Positions 10,690 through 22,391 of a stretch of DNA of 64,000 bases are shown here, in pieces. The position numbers and the translations under genes are program-made. Position 1 is the stretch's first letter. Every line of letters begins with the position of its first letter. The notes under the pieces are model-generated. The model was given only the letters and a program-made list of their open reading frames with translations, searched no databases and had not been told where the DNA came from. The stretch is from assembly GCF_030272615.1 (NCBI RefSeq), contig NC_081412.1:479986157-480050156 (forward strand), in the 5' to 3' direction. This stretch comes from Cryptomeria japonica. Lineage: Eukaryota; Streptophyta; Pinopsida; Cupressales; Cupressaceae.

Positions 10690-12815
10690 GTGGCAAACAT
10701 GTTCACTGCAGAGGCTGCAGGAACTTTACCTTTATTACCTTGCTGAAATGCAACAAGAAGTTGATGAGTTGATGCAGGATCATTATCAGTTGTTGCAGGA
10801 ACCTTGTCTATTGCTGCAGGAACCTTTGTTTCATCATGTCGAGCAAATTGATGTAGGAAATCCTGTTTAGTGGCCAGCTTATGATAAAGACGCAGTCGGT
10901 GACCATTTACTAAGAGTTTGAATCAAACCGGATCAATTATGGACAAACGAACAGCTCCATTCTGGAAAACTTCTTCTATCTCATATGGACCTAACCACCT
11001 GGTTTAAAGTTTTCCCATAACATCTTTATATCTGGAATCATACAGTAGTGCCCAGTCACCAGCTTTGAATTTCTCGTCCTTGATATATTTATCATGTCAC
11101 TTTGCTCTTTGATTTTGAATCAATTCTGTCTGTTGAACAACTATTTTCCTCCATTCATCTAGAGCATTTAATTGATGAATGTGTTCTTTCTGTGCTTCAG
11201 ATAATGTCATATTTAATTGCAAAGCTGTCCTCAGAGTTTTATGCTCAAATTCAATAGGCATCATTGATGTTTTGCCATAAACCATCTCAAAAGGTGTAAA
11301 ACCAATTGGTGTCTTCCAAGTTGTCCTGTATGCCCAAATTGCTTCTGAAAGCCTATGAGACCAGTCTTTTTTATGAACAGATACTATTTTTTTAAGAATA
11401 GCCTCAAGCTCTCTATTTGTAACTTCTACTTGTCCATTAGCTTGTGGATGATATGGAGTAGATTTTCTATGCCTTAAATTGTATTCATTGACCAAAGTTG
11501 TTATCAATGTTGAAGTAAATTGAGGTCCCTAGTCTGAGACAATTTCCCTTGGTACTTCATATCTTGTAAATATCTCTTCATAAAGAAACTTAGCTACCTT
11601 ATTATCTCTTGCATGTGTCATGGCACGAGCTTCTGCCCATTTTGTTACATAGTCTGTACATACCAAAATATAAGATCTGCCATTAGAAGGTGGATCAGTT
11701 GGGGCAACAAAATCTAATCCCCACTTATCAAATGGTGCAACTAATATTTGTGGATATAGTGGCATCTCATCAGATTTTGTAGGTCTTCCCATTCACTGAC
11801 ATTTGTCACATTTCCGTGTGTATTGTGTTGCATCCTTATGTAATGTGGGCCAATAGTATTCTGTATTGAGTATTTTCAATGATGTTCTTTTGGCAGCAAA
11901 ATGGCCTCCACATGGCTCATCATGACATGCATGCAGGATGTCATACGTTTCATCTTCTCTGACACATCTTCTCATGACTTGGTCAGGTCCAGTGTAAAAT
12001 AGACAATCAGCAATCCATGAGAAGTTAAAACTTTTTTCAACTAGCAACCTTCTTTCCTTGGGAGAGAAATAAATTGGCATCTTAGCAACAGCTAAATAGT
12101 TGGCAATATCAGCATACCAAGGAGTGTGAGCTTGAATGAGAAACAAATGTTCATCTGGAAAAGTGTCATCTATCATTGTAGAATCTTCTTGTAAGTGAAG
12201 TCTTGAAAGATAATCTGCAACCATAGTAGACTGCCTTGGTTTATCAACAACTGTGATATCAAATTCTTGCATCAACAATAACCAGCGAGCTAATCTACCA
12301 GTAATTGATGGCTTATTCATGATATATCTAATTGCCGTATGATCTGTATGCACAAATATGGGATATCCTATGATATAATGTCTAAATTTGTTAAGTGCAT
12401 GTATGACAGCTAGCATTTCCTTTTCAGTGACTATGTAATTCAACTCAGGTCCATGCAAGTTCTTGCTAATATAATATATTGCATTTTCCAATTTGTCAAT
12501 TTTATGTCTTAACACTACTCCTATTGCATAATTAGATGCATCTGTATGGATTTGGAATGGTAGAGACCAATTTGGGCCTTTAAGAACTGGTGCTTGAGTC
12601 AAAGCATGCTTAAGCTTTAAGAAAGCTTCATTGCATGTTGGGGTCCATTTAAATTCCATATCTTTAGTAAGCAGTGAATATAAGGGACTTGCAATTTTAC
12701 TGAAATCTTTGATAAACCGTTTGTAGTATCCGACATGACCAAGAAAAATTCTTACATCTTTTTGCTTCACAGGGTCATTGATATGCTGAATGACCTTAAT
12801 TTTTGCTGGATCCAC
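10690..12815 (-). pseudogene. Athila-like RNase H and integrase
   Basis: RNase H residues are kept: HTDASNYAIG, EKEMLAV, HTDHTAIRY, ADYLSRL (12200-12650). Integrase has the HHCC finger (HACHDEPCGGHF ... CDKCQ, 11793-11945), the core with WGLDFVAP, VCTDYVTKW and EVTNREL, and a C-terminal part continuing after a stop at 11094 to about 10690. Single stops also lie at 11790 and 11528. The tail carries repeated VPAA/VPAT-type motifs. No chromodomain is seen, as expected for the Athila group. Confidence 0.85.
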
Positions 12816-13621
12816 CTAGATGCCTTCTACAGAGATATGATGACCAAGGACTATTCCTTCTTCCATCATGATGAAACATTTCTCACTATTTAATGACAAA
12901 TTGTAGTCTTCACATCGCTGCAAAACTTTTTTTAGATTACCCAATGCTTGCTCAAATTCAGAACCATAAGTTGTAAAGACATCCATATAAATTTCCATAA
13001 TATCTTGAGAAATATCAGAAAAGATACTGATCACTTCTCTTTGAAAAGTGGCTGGAGCATTACACAACCCAAAAGGAAGAACAGAATATGCATGCATGCC
13101 CCATGGACAAGTAAATGTTGTCTTCTCTTGATCCTTGAGGGCTATCAGGATCTGATTGTAGCCACTGAATCCATCAAGGAATGAAAAATATCTTTCACCA
13201 ACTAGAGAATCCAATACCTGATCCACAAATGGTAATGGAAAATGACCTTTTCTTGTTGCTAAGTTCAGAGCTCTATAATCAACACATACCCTCCATTTTC
13301 CTCCTTTTTTAGGGACTATGACCAGAGGTGATACCCATTGGCTGTCAGAGATAGGATAGATAAACCCAGCTTTAATAACTTCTGCAATTCTTCTAAAACA
13401 ATCTCTTTCAAGGTAGGATTGATTCTTCTTTGAGGCTGTCTGAGTGGGCAACACTCTTCCTTTATATAAATATGGTGGGTGCAAACTGCTGGATCTATCC
13501 CATGCATATCCTTGTAATCCCATGCAAAAGTATTTTTATGAAGTTTCAGCAAGTCCACAAGGGCCTCTTTTTTAGTATCTGATAGATCTGTATTGATATT
13601 CAAACATTTATTCAACTCCAC
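12816..13621 (-). pseudogene. Athila-like reverse transcriptase
   Basis: Gypsy RT (RVT_1): WDYKDMHGIDPAV, a frameshift near 13370, SDSQWVSPLVIVPKKGGKWR, DYRALN, FSFLDGFSGYNQI, TFTCPWGMHAYSVLPFGLCN, then the active site as IYMDVFTTYG. The family motif is Y-M-D-D; the second Asp has become Val (codon 12978-12980). Ends HHISVEGI followed by TAG, after which RNase H continues in the same frame. Confidence 0.85.
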
Positions 13622-13645
13622 TTCTATCTTAATAGTAAGATCAAT

Positions 13646-14320
13646 CTAGTTCATCTCAGAAAAATGAGAAGAAGATAATTCCTGCGGCAACAGAGTATGC
13701 AGTATATCAGTGGTTGCAGGAAAGTCCAAACCTGCAACATTCAGAACCAATTCCTGCAATTCTTGCTCTTCTATTAATTCATTTATCAGAATTTTATAAA
13801 GAATTGATTCCTCATTATGTAATTGCATGAATGGCCCTCGATTAATCATCATAAGATGATTAATAGAGTCAACTTCCTTAGATTCTTCTCCCAAAATAGG
13901 CCAAACGGCTTGTTGTTGTTCAAGTTGGGGTCGTGCTGGAGAATACAAGGCTAATGTTTTTATAGAACTCCCATCTAAAATAGTCATATCCCCTGATCTA
14001 CATCTAATATATGCATCAGCTGTGGAAAGCAAATATCTACCCAAAATCACCGGATATCCTCCCAATGTTGCTTTTGAAGATAAAATCATAAAGTCTGCCA
14101 GTTGACCCATAACATGCACTGTTTGTGGATCCTTTTTCTTCTTGCCAGGTTTTTTTAGACATGCTTCTCTCAGTGCCTTACCATATATGGGAACATCTTT
14201 TATTGCTTGCAACAATGGAATTTTAACACAAATATGCTTCAGTTGATCAATAATATCAAAGCTTTGTTGTTGTTCTGTGGGAACTTCCTTTTCTTGCAAT
14301 CTGTGGGGGAATGGTGGCAA
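13646..14320 (-). pseudogene. Athila-like protease region with the catalytic core missing
   Basis: It starts with the linker common to this lineage (PLLQAIKDVPIYGKALRE, then DPQTVHVMGQL) and passes straight to the end of the retropepsin fold: LGGYPVILGR, STADAYIRCRSGDMTI and then LALYSPARP. In the family as I remember it, about 100 residues with the catalytic D-L-G-A motif lie between VxGQL and the ADF(L/M)(V/I)L segment. Here they are absent with no frame change, the junction being near 14095-14105. The domain cannot have protease activity. Confidence 0.7.
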
Positions 14321-14399
14321 TATTTGGTTCTGAGGTATTGTATCTATTGGATGAGAGATTTCGTGCTCCTCTTGTACCTCAGTGATAACTAGATGAGAG

Positions 14400-16063
14400 G
14401 GATTAGGTAGAGTTGTCCTAGATCAGAGGTGAATATCATTTAGAGATAAAGAATAGGTTGGATATTGATTCAAATCAGCTGAATAAGCTTGTGGTTGTTG
14501 CTATGACTTAATATTAGGATTTGGCAATAGTTGAGTAGGAAACTATGTTGGTTTAGGAGGTACAATAGTGGGTGTAGGAGGAGGCATTACCTCAGGAGGT
14601 TGTGGCTACTGGATAGGCAGTTGATAACCAGAAGATTGGGCATTCCATGGCTGGCTCCCCCTCCATTGAGAAGTAGGTTGCCAATTCTCTTGAAATTGGT
14701 TTCCTTGGCCCTGAGGTGGGTACCAATTCCCTTGTGGTTGCTACCAATGTGGCATTTGATTACCAAAATATTGCCCTTGGCTTTGAGAACCATACCAATT
14801 TTGATAATTACCAAAATTTTGAGAATATGGTGATTGCCATTGGTTATTCGGTGCATAAGAATTTCCACTATAACCAGAAAAAGAAAGTGGATCTGGAGGC
14901 ATACCTTGTCGTTGGAAATTTGGTCTTCTTTGAGCAACATAGAAGACTTGCTCGTCCTCACCTTGAATTGGCTTGAAGTCAGGTACCTCCATATTTGCAA
15001 CCATTTTACATCTGCAATCCTTTTTTCGTTGTTTACAATGAGGACAGAATTCTGGAAGAAATGCATCAACTTCCCCATGCTTCTTCTTAGCTACCAGTGT
15101 ATCCAACTGGGTAGCCATATTGTTTCTAATGTCCTCCTTGAAGTCCTTTAACAAATGACTAAGTTCCAATCTAGAAACTCTAGTTCCAGATGATGATAAT
15201 GGTGCTCCTGGATTAAATCTCCTATTCTTCTTAGAAGCAGATCTGGAATACTTCTTGCAAATTTGTCCTATTTTAGCCCAAGTGGATTGTGTAATGTCAC
15301 CTCCTCCCATAAGATCCAAAGAATTAGTGCATTCATCACTGATTCCCCTCAAAAATATCAATTTGAGAGAATCTTCATTGAGAGTACTATGCTTGGACTT
15401 TTTGACACTAAACAGGAACCTTTCTAGATAATCTTCAAGACTCTCATCTTCAGTTTGTGTCATTCTAAAGATATCATCACCATGACGATTAGTACCTCTA
15501 CAATAATCTTTGTATTTTGCAAGAAACAACTGTTTCATCTCATCTCATGTATTGATTGTACTACTACCCAAGCTCATAAACCATCTCAAGGATGACTCCT
15601 TCAAAGTGGCAGGAAAATTTTTGAGTCTATGGGCATCTATAGTATAGTCAAAACTCCTACAGAGAACATCAAAATCAAACATAAATGTGTCTGGATCCTC
15701 TGTCACCAATCCATAGAATTTAGGGAGTGAAGATGTTGGAATGTTCTTGAGATTAGCATTATCATGCTGATCAGATATGGGAAACTCAAATGTTGGTCCT
15801 GGTGGTGGTGGTGGATTATTCCCACCAGGAGGTGGGTTTCCTTCCATTGGACTTGTGGGGGTTGTTACTATAGGAAATTCTTCTTCTTGAAGACCAAAGA
15901 GGAACTGAAGACTACCTTCCAGAAATTTAGATTCAAGGTGGTTCAAATTCTATGGGGCTTGGTAAAGTTCAGCAAAAGGATTTATATCTGGGAAATTATC
16001 TTCTGCATGATTAGAATGAGTGGGCAGGAATCTACCTCTGGGGTCTCTTCTTCTTCTATGCAT
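14400..16063 (-). pseudogene. Athila-like gag
   Basis: The likely start is the minus-strand ATG at 16063 (MHRRRRDPRGRF, strongly basic). Then come a Pro-rich stretch (GGNNPPPPPGP), the gypsy gag core (DPDTFMFDFDVLC; ESSLRWFMSL; DYCRGTNRHGDDIFRMTQ; LEDYLERF), a short Cys cluster CPHCKQRKKDCRC and a Q/N/G/Y-rich tail from about 14990 to 14500. Stops occur near 15950, 15541 and 14740 and in the tail. The frame continues into the protease region without a shift, as in a gag-pol fusion. Confidence 0.8.
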
Positions 16064-16158
16064 GCAGATTCGTATTTTTCAAATGATCAGGTATACCAAA
16101 ATAATTAACTGAAAAATGAAAAGAATAATAACTTTAAGAGGTTCTTAGTTTGACACAA

Positions 16159-16176
16159 TCCTCGGCAACGACACCA
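16159..16176 (-). other. Primer-binding site, tRNA-Asp type
   Basis: Minus-strand TGGTGTCGTTGCCGAGGA differs from the tRNA-Asp complement TGGCGCCGTTGCCGGGGA by three C-to-T or G-to-A changes, as expected from cytosine deamination. Athila-type elements use this primer. Confidence 0.8.
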
Positions 16177-16183
16177 AGATTCT

Positions 16184-17443
16184 TGTCTAATCCAACAATA
16201 ATAATAATAACTCTAATTGAAGTCTCAACCCAAAATTTGGACATTCATCTGGTAAAGTTACTATTTTCATGGCTAGTGCTCATTTAGTTATCAACCCAGG
16301 GACGTAGTACTTGAAATGGGTCTGCACTATATATGCACTAAGTTCCTTCAATGGCTATTTTGCATTACTGCAACAACTAACATTATGCGAAAAGGAAGGC
16401 AAGAATGGAAATTATGAAAGGCTACAGGAAAAACTTATAAAAACAATGCTGGAAAGATTTAATATATATAACAGAAATTACTCTGTTCTGGCTTGGCTGC
16501 AGGAACAGTCAATGGATCTGTTTCCAGTGGTTGCAGGAACAGTCAAAGCAAGAACTTCTACTGCAACTAAAGAAAAACTAATTTCAATGAGCACACACAA
16601 GACCACTCACCAAGTGGGCCCCCTTGGATGACTGATATCAAGCTTCCAGAAAACTACCTTTAACGGTCCAGAACAACATAATTTTTATTCATTGCTTCCT
16701 GAAAGTGATTATATATTTTGAAAAGAAACTTAAGAATGCTTATTAAAAATCTTCTGCTCTATTCCTTTCTCTTCTGTCTAACCTCCAAGAAAAAGGAAGA
16801 GCTTATTAATAAAGAGAAGATCAACTACAATAGACAACACAAATCACGCCCAGAAGAAGAGGCAGATGATTGACTGATAAAGAAGATAACTAGAGCTTGG
16901 CTGCAGGAAACGTGGATCTAAACCAAACCACAATCTTTGCATGTTGTGGCGGTGTTTTGCAAATTCAATGCCCACTAAAATTAGACTTCAATAGTGTTGT
17001 CTGGCTACTCTGCGTATGGTGTACCTTGCGCTCTCTCATCCCCTCTTCAGTTTGATCTTCAGTTATCTCTTACGCGATCTTTCCTTCTTCAGGCGCGAAA
17101 GGAGAATATCCACTGTGACATCATTTATTACCTGCACTACAACAAAAACAACATACAAGGACATACATACACATTTTATTTAATTAACACATATATTAAT
17201 TCACATATGATATTACCCTAAATAATCCGCATAGCAACAAGAACAAATCGCATGGCTGTAGGAATAAATGGCATGGCTACAGGAATAGATCGGCAAAGTT
17301 CAAACATGATTTCATAAGTTCAGGTTTAACATATGGAATACATATAGTCAATTTAGAATACATCACTACTACTATGCAAACCAAAAGATGTCAAAAACCT
17401 AAGAGTTTTGATGATAAAAACATGACAAAGTCTCAATTTATCA
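16184..17443 (-). repeat. Athila-like element 5' LTR (right)
   Basis: About 1260 bp from TGTCTAATCC to ..TTTATCA on the plus strand. It adjoins the PBS at its left edge, which fixes the minus orientation. Confidence 0.9.
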
Positions 17444-17448
17444 ATGCC
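17444..17448. repeat. Target-site duplication of the Athila-like element, right copy (ATGCC)
   Basis: Identical to 6533-6537. Confidence 0.9.
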
Positions 17449-18072
17449 ATTCTTTAGCTGTGAGACTTGCAGGCCAATAAAAAACTTTATCTTGCCAATC
17501 ATGGACATCTCAAATTCTTGCTTCATTTGTTCTGCAAATCTTGTTCTCATCTCATCATCTCCTCCAAAGATGATTTCATCTACAAAGATCTCAGCAATTA
17601 GAAGTTTTCCTTCAGCTCCACTCTTCAAATACAGGCTACTGTTATCACTAGTTCTTTTGAACCCTATGCTTAGTAGATATGAGTGCAGCCTCTCATGCCA
17701 AGCTCTTGGTGCTTGTTTCATCCCATATAGAGCCTTCTACAACCTGCATACCATATTTCTTCCATCTTCAGATGCAAACCCTTCCGGTTTCTCTATGTGT
17801 ACTTCTTCCTCTAACACATCATTTAAGAATGTTGATTTGACATCCATTTGATAAACTTTAAAAATTTTGTAAGCAACATAGGCCAGCAAAATTTTGACCC
17901 CTTCCAGCCTAGCCACCAATTTGAAGGTTTCTCCATAGTCCAAACCTTCTTCCTGAGCATAGCCCTTGCAAACTAATCTTTCTTTGTTTCTTATCACTTT
18001 ACCGGTTTCATCCATCTTGTTTCTGAACACCCATTTAGTGCCTATCACATTTTTGTTTTTCAGTCTAGGCAC
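17449..18072 (-). pseudogene. Copia-2 reverse transcriptase, N-terminal part
   Basis: Copia-type RT (RVT_2): [37 protein letters not shown] and ARAWHERLHSYL-like segments. The catalytic box reads FVDEIIFGG, with Glu (17575-17577) where the family has the second Asp of YVDD. The frame ends at LKNGI where the nested gypsy element begins and resumes at 6532. One stop separates the two ORFs near 17730. Confidence 0.8.
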
Positions 18073-18438
18073 TAGGGTCCATGTTTCATTTTTCTAAATT
18101 TTATCTAGTTCTTCTTCCATGACTTTGACCTAGTCATCATCTTTTAGAGCCTCCTTTGTTGTTTTGGGCTCAATTATGGAGAACATATAGCCATTCTCTC
18201 TTGCTCTTCTTCTGGTTAGAACTCCTGCATCTTTCTCACCAATGATATTTTTTGTAGAGTGATTGTTTCCGACATACTTAGCCAATACCGGTTTACTTCT
18301 TGGAGATTCTTCTACTGGTTGTACAGGTTCTACTTCACAAGCCTATTCATTTGCCACTTCAACATAATCTTCTTCAGCAGGTTCCACTGGTACATTATAC
18401 TCAAACCCTTTATAGTCCTTTGGTTCACTTTTTCTATC

Positions 18439-19897
18439 CTATTCATTTTTCTCAGAGTACTCATATACTCTGACATTTGCACTTTCCACAATCTTATCGA
18501 TCCTTTTGTTCAAACATTGGTATGCCTTACTCTTTGTGGAGTAACCTAAGAAGGTTCCTTCATCACTCTTGGGATCAAATTTTCCAGTGAACTCATCCCT
18601 CTTGATATAGCACCTGCTTCCAAATACTTTGAAATAACAAACATTAGGTGAGTATCCACACCATAATTCATAGGGAGTTTTATTTTTCCCTTTCTTTACC
18701 TGTATCTGGTTCAAGGTGTATATAACAGTGCTTATTGCTTCTCTCCAGAAAATATGTGGAATGTCCTTTTGTATCATAAGAGTCCTTGCACAATCAATAA
18801 GAGTTATGTTTCTTCATTCAGCAACCCCATTCTGCTGAGGTGTTCTGGGTGCAGACATTTGTCTCATAATCCCCTATTCCTCGTAGTAATTCATGAACTC
18901 TTGAGAGGTGAACTCTCCTCCTCCATATGATCTCAGACACTTCAGATTCTTACCGGTTCCTCTCTCCACTCGAGACTTAAAAACTTTAAACATGTGAAAG
19001 GCTTCAAATTTTCCCTTCAAGAATACAACTTACATCATTCTTGAGAAATCATCCACAAACAACATAAAATACCAGTCTCCATAGAAACTCTTGGTTCTCA
19101 TAGGACCACACAGGTCTCTATGAACTAACTCTAGCACATTTTCAGATGAAAGGATTTACTGCTAAAACTAGACCCGATCAACTTTCCTAGTTGACATTCT
19201 TTGCACATAGCATTTTCAGGTTTCACTATATTAGGCATACCTCTGACAAACTTTGTCTTACTAACTTTTGCTATGCTATCAAAGTTAATATGACACAGTA
19301 TTTTGTGGCATAACCAACTTTCTTCTACCTTAGCCATTAGACAACTACCTATGGTGGTGTATAGGTGAAACAAATTGCCTCTTGACTGTTTACCGGTAGC
19401 AATCAGACTTTCGATTTGTCATTTATTTTGCATATTCCTTCATTGAATTCTAACCAGTGACCCTTATTGTTAAGTTGTGAAACACTTAACAAACTATATT
19501 TTAGTCCTTCTATCCAATAGACATCATCACAATTTGTTTTATCATTCAGGGCTATAGATCCCTTACCTTTTACTGCATAAGGAGCATCATTTACGAAACT
19601 CACATGTTCTCCATTGCAATCCTCCATGCTAAGGAATTTGTTTCTGTCACTGGTCATGTGGTGAGTGCAACCACTATCAATCACCCATTCTCCACACCAG
19701 TTTGTACTAGAAATTAGTACCATATCTCCTTCCTCTATGCTATCCTCCTTGACTACCACAAATGCAATTCTATCTCCATCAAATCCTTCTGATTCTTCAT
19801 TAGTGACTCCTTCTGCAAGATAACACTCCTTGATCTTGTCCATGTAGCTTCTAAAATTATCCTTCATGTCTCTATCATTCAGGACATCTTGAAGCAA
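18439..19897 (-). pseudogene. Copia-2 protease and integrase
   Basis: The first part carries the retropepsin motif WVIDSGCTHHMT, with catalytic D-S-G retained, followed by the GAG-pre-integrase segment (YSLLSVSQLNNKGHW; HKILCHINFDS; CKECQLGK). The integrase core between 18780 and 19130 is broken by stops. 18439-18777 holds the C-terminal integrase region (FWREAISTVIYTLNQIQ, GYSPNVCYFKVFGSRCYI), which then joins the RT. Several stop codons separate these open pieces. Confidence 0.75.
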
Positions 19898-20736
19898 TAT
19901 GACCTATCTTATTACAAGAGAAGCACTTTAAGGTTAATTTACCTTTATACTTTCCATTTCCTCTTGGCAATCTTCTTGCCAATAGAGCATCAATTTCATC
20001 TTTCTCTTGTTCCTCAGATAACAAATTGTCACTTTCATGGGAATGACCGGTTCTTGTAGTAGAACTACTTTCGGTTTCTTTCCTTCTCCTTATTGGTGCA
20101 TGCATCATAGAGGCTTTGAAAGAAGCATCAATCTTTGGTACGTTGTTGTCATAATTACTTAGTTCAAAAGCAGTCAACTTACCGATCAGTGAGTCAAGAG
20201 ATACATTAACTGTTCCCAAGGATCTGAGTTCCTGGATAGCAGAGACCCTTATGGCATATTGTGGTAGCAAGGTTCTCAAGATTTTGCTAACCACATCATC
20301 CTCCTCAAGCTTTCCTCCAGCACTTTTAATGGATTTTACTACATCCTTTATTCTCTTGCTATACGGCTCTATGTTTTCTCCATCCTACATCCTCATCTCA
20401 TCATATTTTCCTCTCAGACTGTCTTCTTTAGCCTTTTGAACATGAGGATCTCCCCCATAGACTCTCTTCAGTTTATTCCATATATGAAAATTTGTTTTCA
20501 AATCTTGAACCTCAGTAAATTTATTATCAGAAAGAGTACTGACAATCGGATCCATAGCAGTAGTATTATCTTGCCTTTCCTTGATTTGATCTGGAGTGAG
20601 AGTCCCTGAAGGTTCAATGTACTCTGTGATTACATGATTCTAGTAATGTTCTCCTAGGGATCTTAGAAAAAGTTTCATTCTTCCACACCATAAGGTGTAA
20701 TTCTCCTTAGAGAACTTAGGATTCTCCTTTCGCATC
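19885..20736 (-). pseudogene. Copia-2 gag
   Basis: Gag of copia type: the minus strand gives a UBN2-like segment with LLPQYAIRVSAIQELRS and a CX2CX4HX4C zinc knuckle (CFSCNKIGHIASRC) at the end, near 19900-19950. Stops interrupt the N-terminal half, for example near 20390. It aligns with the Copia-1 gag at 47663-48628, which has LLPGYAIRVSAINELRS in the same place. Once the structural protein of the virus-like particle. Confidence 0.75.
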
Positions 20737-20790
20737 ATCTTGGATCTTTCCTTAAGCTGATTAAAATTCTTCTGATTCTAAGGACCTGAT

Positions 20791-20803
20791 GCTCTGATAC
20801 CAA
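20791..20803 (-). other. Copia-2 primer-binding site (initiator tRNA-Met)
   Basis: Minus-strand TTGGTATCAGAGC next to the 5' LTR; TGGTATCAGAGC matches the 3' end of plant initiator tRNA-Met. Confidence 0.85.
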
Positions 20804-20804
20804 T

Positions 20805-22386
20805 TGTTAGTCCCAACCGGTGCTGAGAGGGGAGGGGTGAATCAGCATTTGATCATTTTTTCACAATTAAAACTTTTAAGTCTAATCTACATTTATTTAA
20901 TATTCATAAATATACTTAATCACTGTAGTAGAATATGCATGCATGAAAATTTTATAGTGGCACCATGACTTATCTCATGGAAACCACGCTTGGTGAGGAG
21001 CCATCCCTGTTAGGAGATTACAAAGACACTATTAGGTGTCACCCGGTTAAGGGATTTTATTTAAGGTTGGTTAGTGCCTTTACCCTATTAAAGGTAGCCT
21101 AATTAAAGGACTTAAGAACATCAATTAAGATGTCACCCGGTTAAGGGATTTTATAAAAGGGACCTGTTAAAGTCCACCCGGTTAAGGGATTTAAGTTGCA
21201 ATGGTTAGAAAGAAACAAAAGGATGATCTTATGAATTATCTATTGATATATTGATCAGATCATAATGAGAATCACACTCTATCCACACCGGTTGTGTCTT
21301 CTTTGCACAACACTGGTTTTCTTCTTACACCTTTGGCTCTGCACTTAGCCGGTCCTTTGTCCCTCGGCTCTACACTCTGCCAGTCTTTTGACCTTCGGCT
21401 CTACACTTTGCCGATCCTCTAACCTTCGGCTTTGCACTTTGTCAATCCTCTGATCTTCATCTATGCACTCAACCAGTCTACCTCAAACACTCTCTGCTCT
21501 GCTAAATCCTTTTAGCACTTCCTCTCACTCTGCTCTTCACTTTGGATCACCTTCTACAAGATCTGCCTTTTGCAAATTTTACGATCAAGAATTTTTGAAT
21601 GAACTCAAGACTACTTTATACATTTTCTATCGTCACCTTCAGGTGTTCCCTCAATCAAAGCAATCATAGATTTCAGAAGATTTAAAATTCAAAATCTCCC
21701 ACTCTTTCTCTACGTGCCCTGCAACAATTCTGCCAAGTGTTCAATGAATTCTACCACCGCATCTCCCAAAAATAGTAACTTCTGGGTCGAGTTTAGTCAT
21801 TTAAGAGCGAACCAAAAAATCCATAGGAAATCATGGCTTGACTGCATGATAACTAAAGTTGACCTTACCAACTTGTGATTTGGCATAGACACAAGCTCAC
21901 CAACTCACCTTTTGTCACTGCAACTGAATAACCGATCACCGCTCCAAGATTTATGGTGATCACCTATCTTCCTTCTATCATACTGGTGTACTGGTATACC
22001 ACTGCACTTCTATATTACCAGTCCATCCTTTGATTGTCAGTTTGTTGTGCTAGCATCAAGTCTCTTTCCATGTTTGCCAATGGGGTATCAGTTTGCATAC
22101 AACCTCAAGTCTTCTTGCCTGAGTCATCTTTTGTGACTTCATCAACATCATAATGACCGATCTTCTTGAATGACAGACTAGTTGGCTTAGTCTATCTTCC
22201 CTTGAGCTAATTGAACTTTTGGTCATCTATTTCCAATGTTGTTTCCATGTGTTTGCAAGTCATCACCTTTGCTTATTGAAATACACCACTCTGTCGATAC
22301 CACTTCATCGGTTAGTGTTAGACATCAATGACGAATCTTGCTCATATACCAGTTCTTTGAATTGACCGGTTGTGTCAATACCAACA
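20805..22386 (-). repeat. Copia-2 5' LTR (right copy)
   Basis: Same ends as the left LTR, about 1582 bp. It adjoins the primer-binding site. It has lost about 55 bp that contain the motif common to the other copia LTRs. Confidence 0.9.
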
Positions 22387-22391
22387 CTTCC
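22387..22391. repeat. Target-site duplication of Copia-2, right copy (CTTCC)
   Basis: Identical to 3797-3801. Both copies lie in coding sequence of the host gene. Confidence 0.9.

Larger units (their letters stand above)
6538..17443 (-). mobile_element. Athila-like Ty3/gypsy element nested in Copia-2
   Basis: 10.9 kb, minus strand. LTRs at 6538-7772 and 16184-17443 are flanked by a perfect duplication ATGCC (6533-6537 and 17444-17448) of Copia-2 RT sequence. PBS is of tRNA-Asp type. Minus-strand order is gag, protease, RT, RNase H, integrase, then a long accessory ORF before the 3' LTR. Length, tRNA-Asp primer and a plant-transposon-protein ORF after integrase all suit the Athila/Tat group; the exact lineage is inferred from remembered family features. 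Most lesions are single stops. No domain order is disturbed, but the protease core is deleted and RT has a mutated active site. Confidence 0.88.
3802..22386 (-). mobile_element. Copia-2: full-length Ty1/copia element, minus strand, carrying a nested gypsy element
   Basis: LTRs at 3802-5442 and 20805-22386, a perfect 5-bp target-site duplication CTTCC (3797-3801 and 22387-22391), PBS next to the right LTR and PPT next to the left one. Internal order on the minus strand is gag, protease, integrase, RT, RNase H, the Ty1/copia order. The 10.9 kb element at 6538-17443 sits in the RT gene, so Copia-2 itself is about 7.7 kb. All genes carry stops or shifts. The LTRs differ by an indel of about 55 bp and scattered changes. 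Gag is clearly related to that of Copia-1 (46126-53730). Confidence 0.9.

Noticed and set aside
14531-14976. Plus-strand ORFs at 14531-14833 and 14716-14976
   Set aside because: Antisense of the Q/N/G/Y-rich Gag tail on the minus strand.
20791-20803. tRNA gene fragment (matches the tRNA-Met 3' end)
   Set aside because: Only the terminal 12-13 bases match and it sits next to an LTR, so it is a primer-binding site. The same holds for 47601-47612 and 29575-29586.
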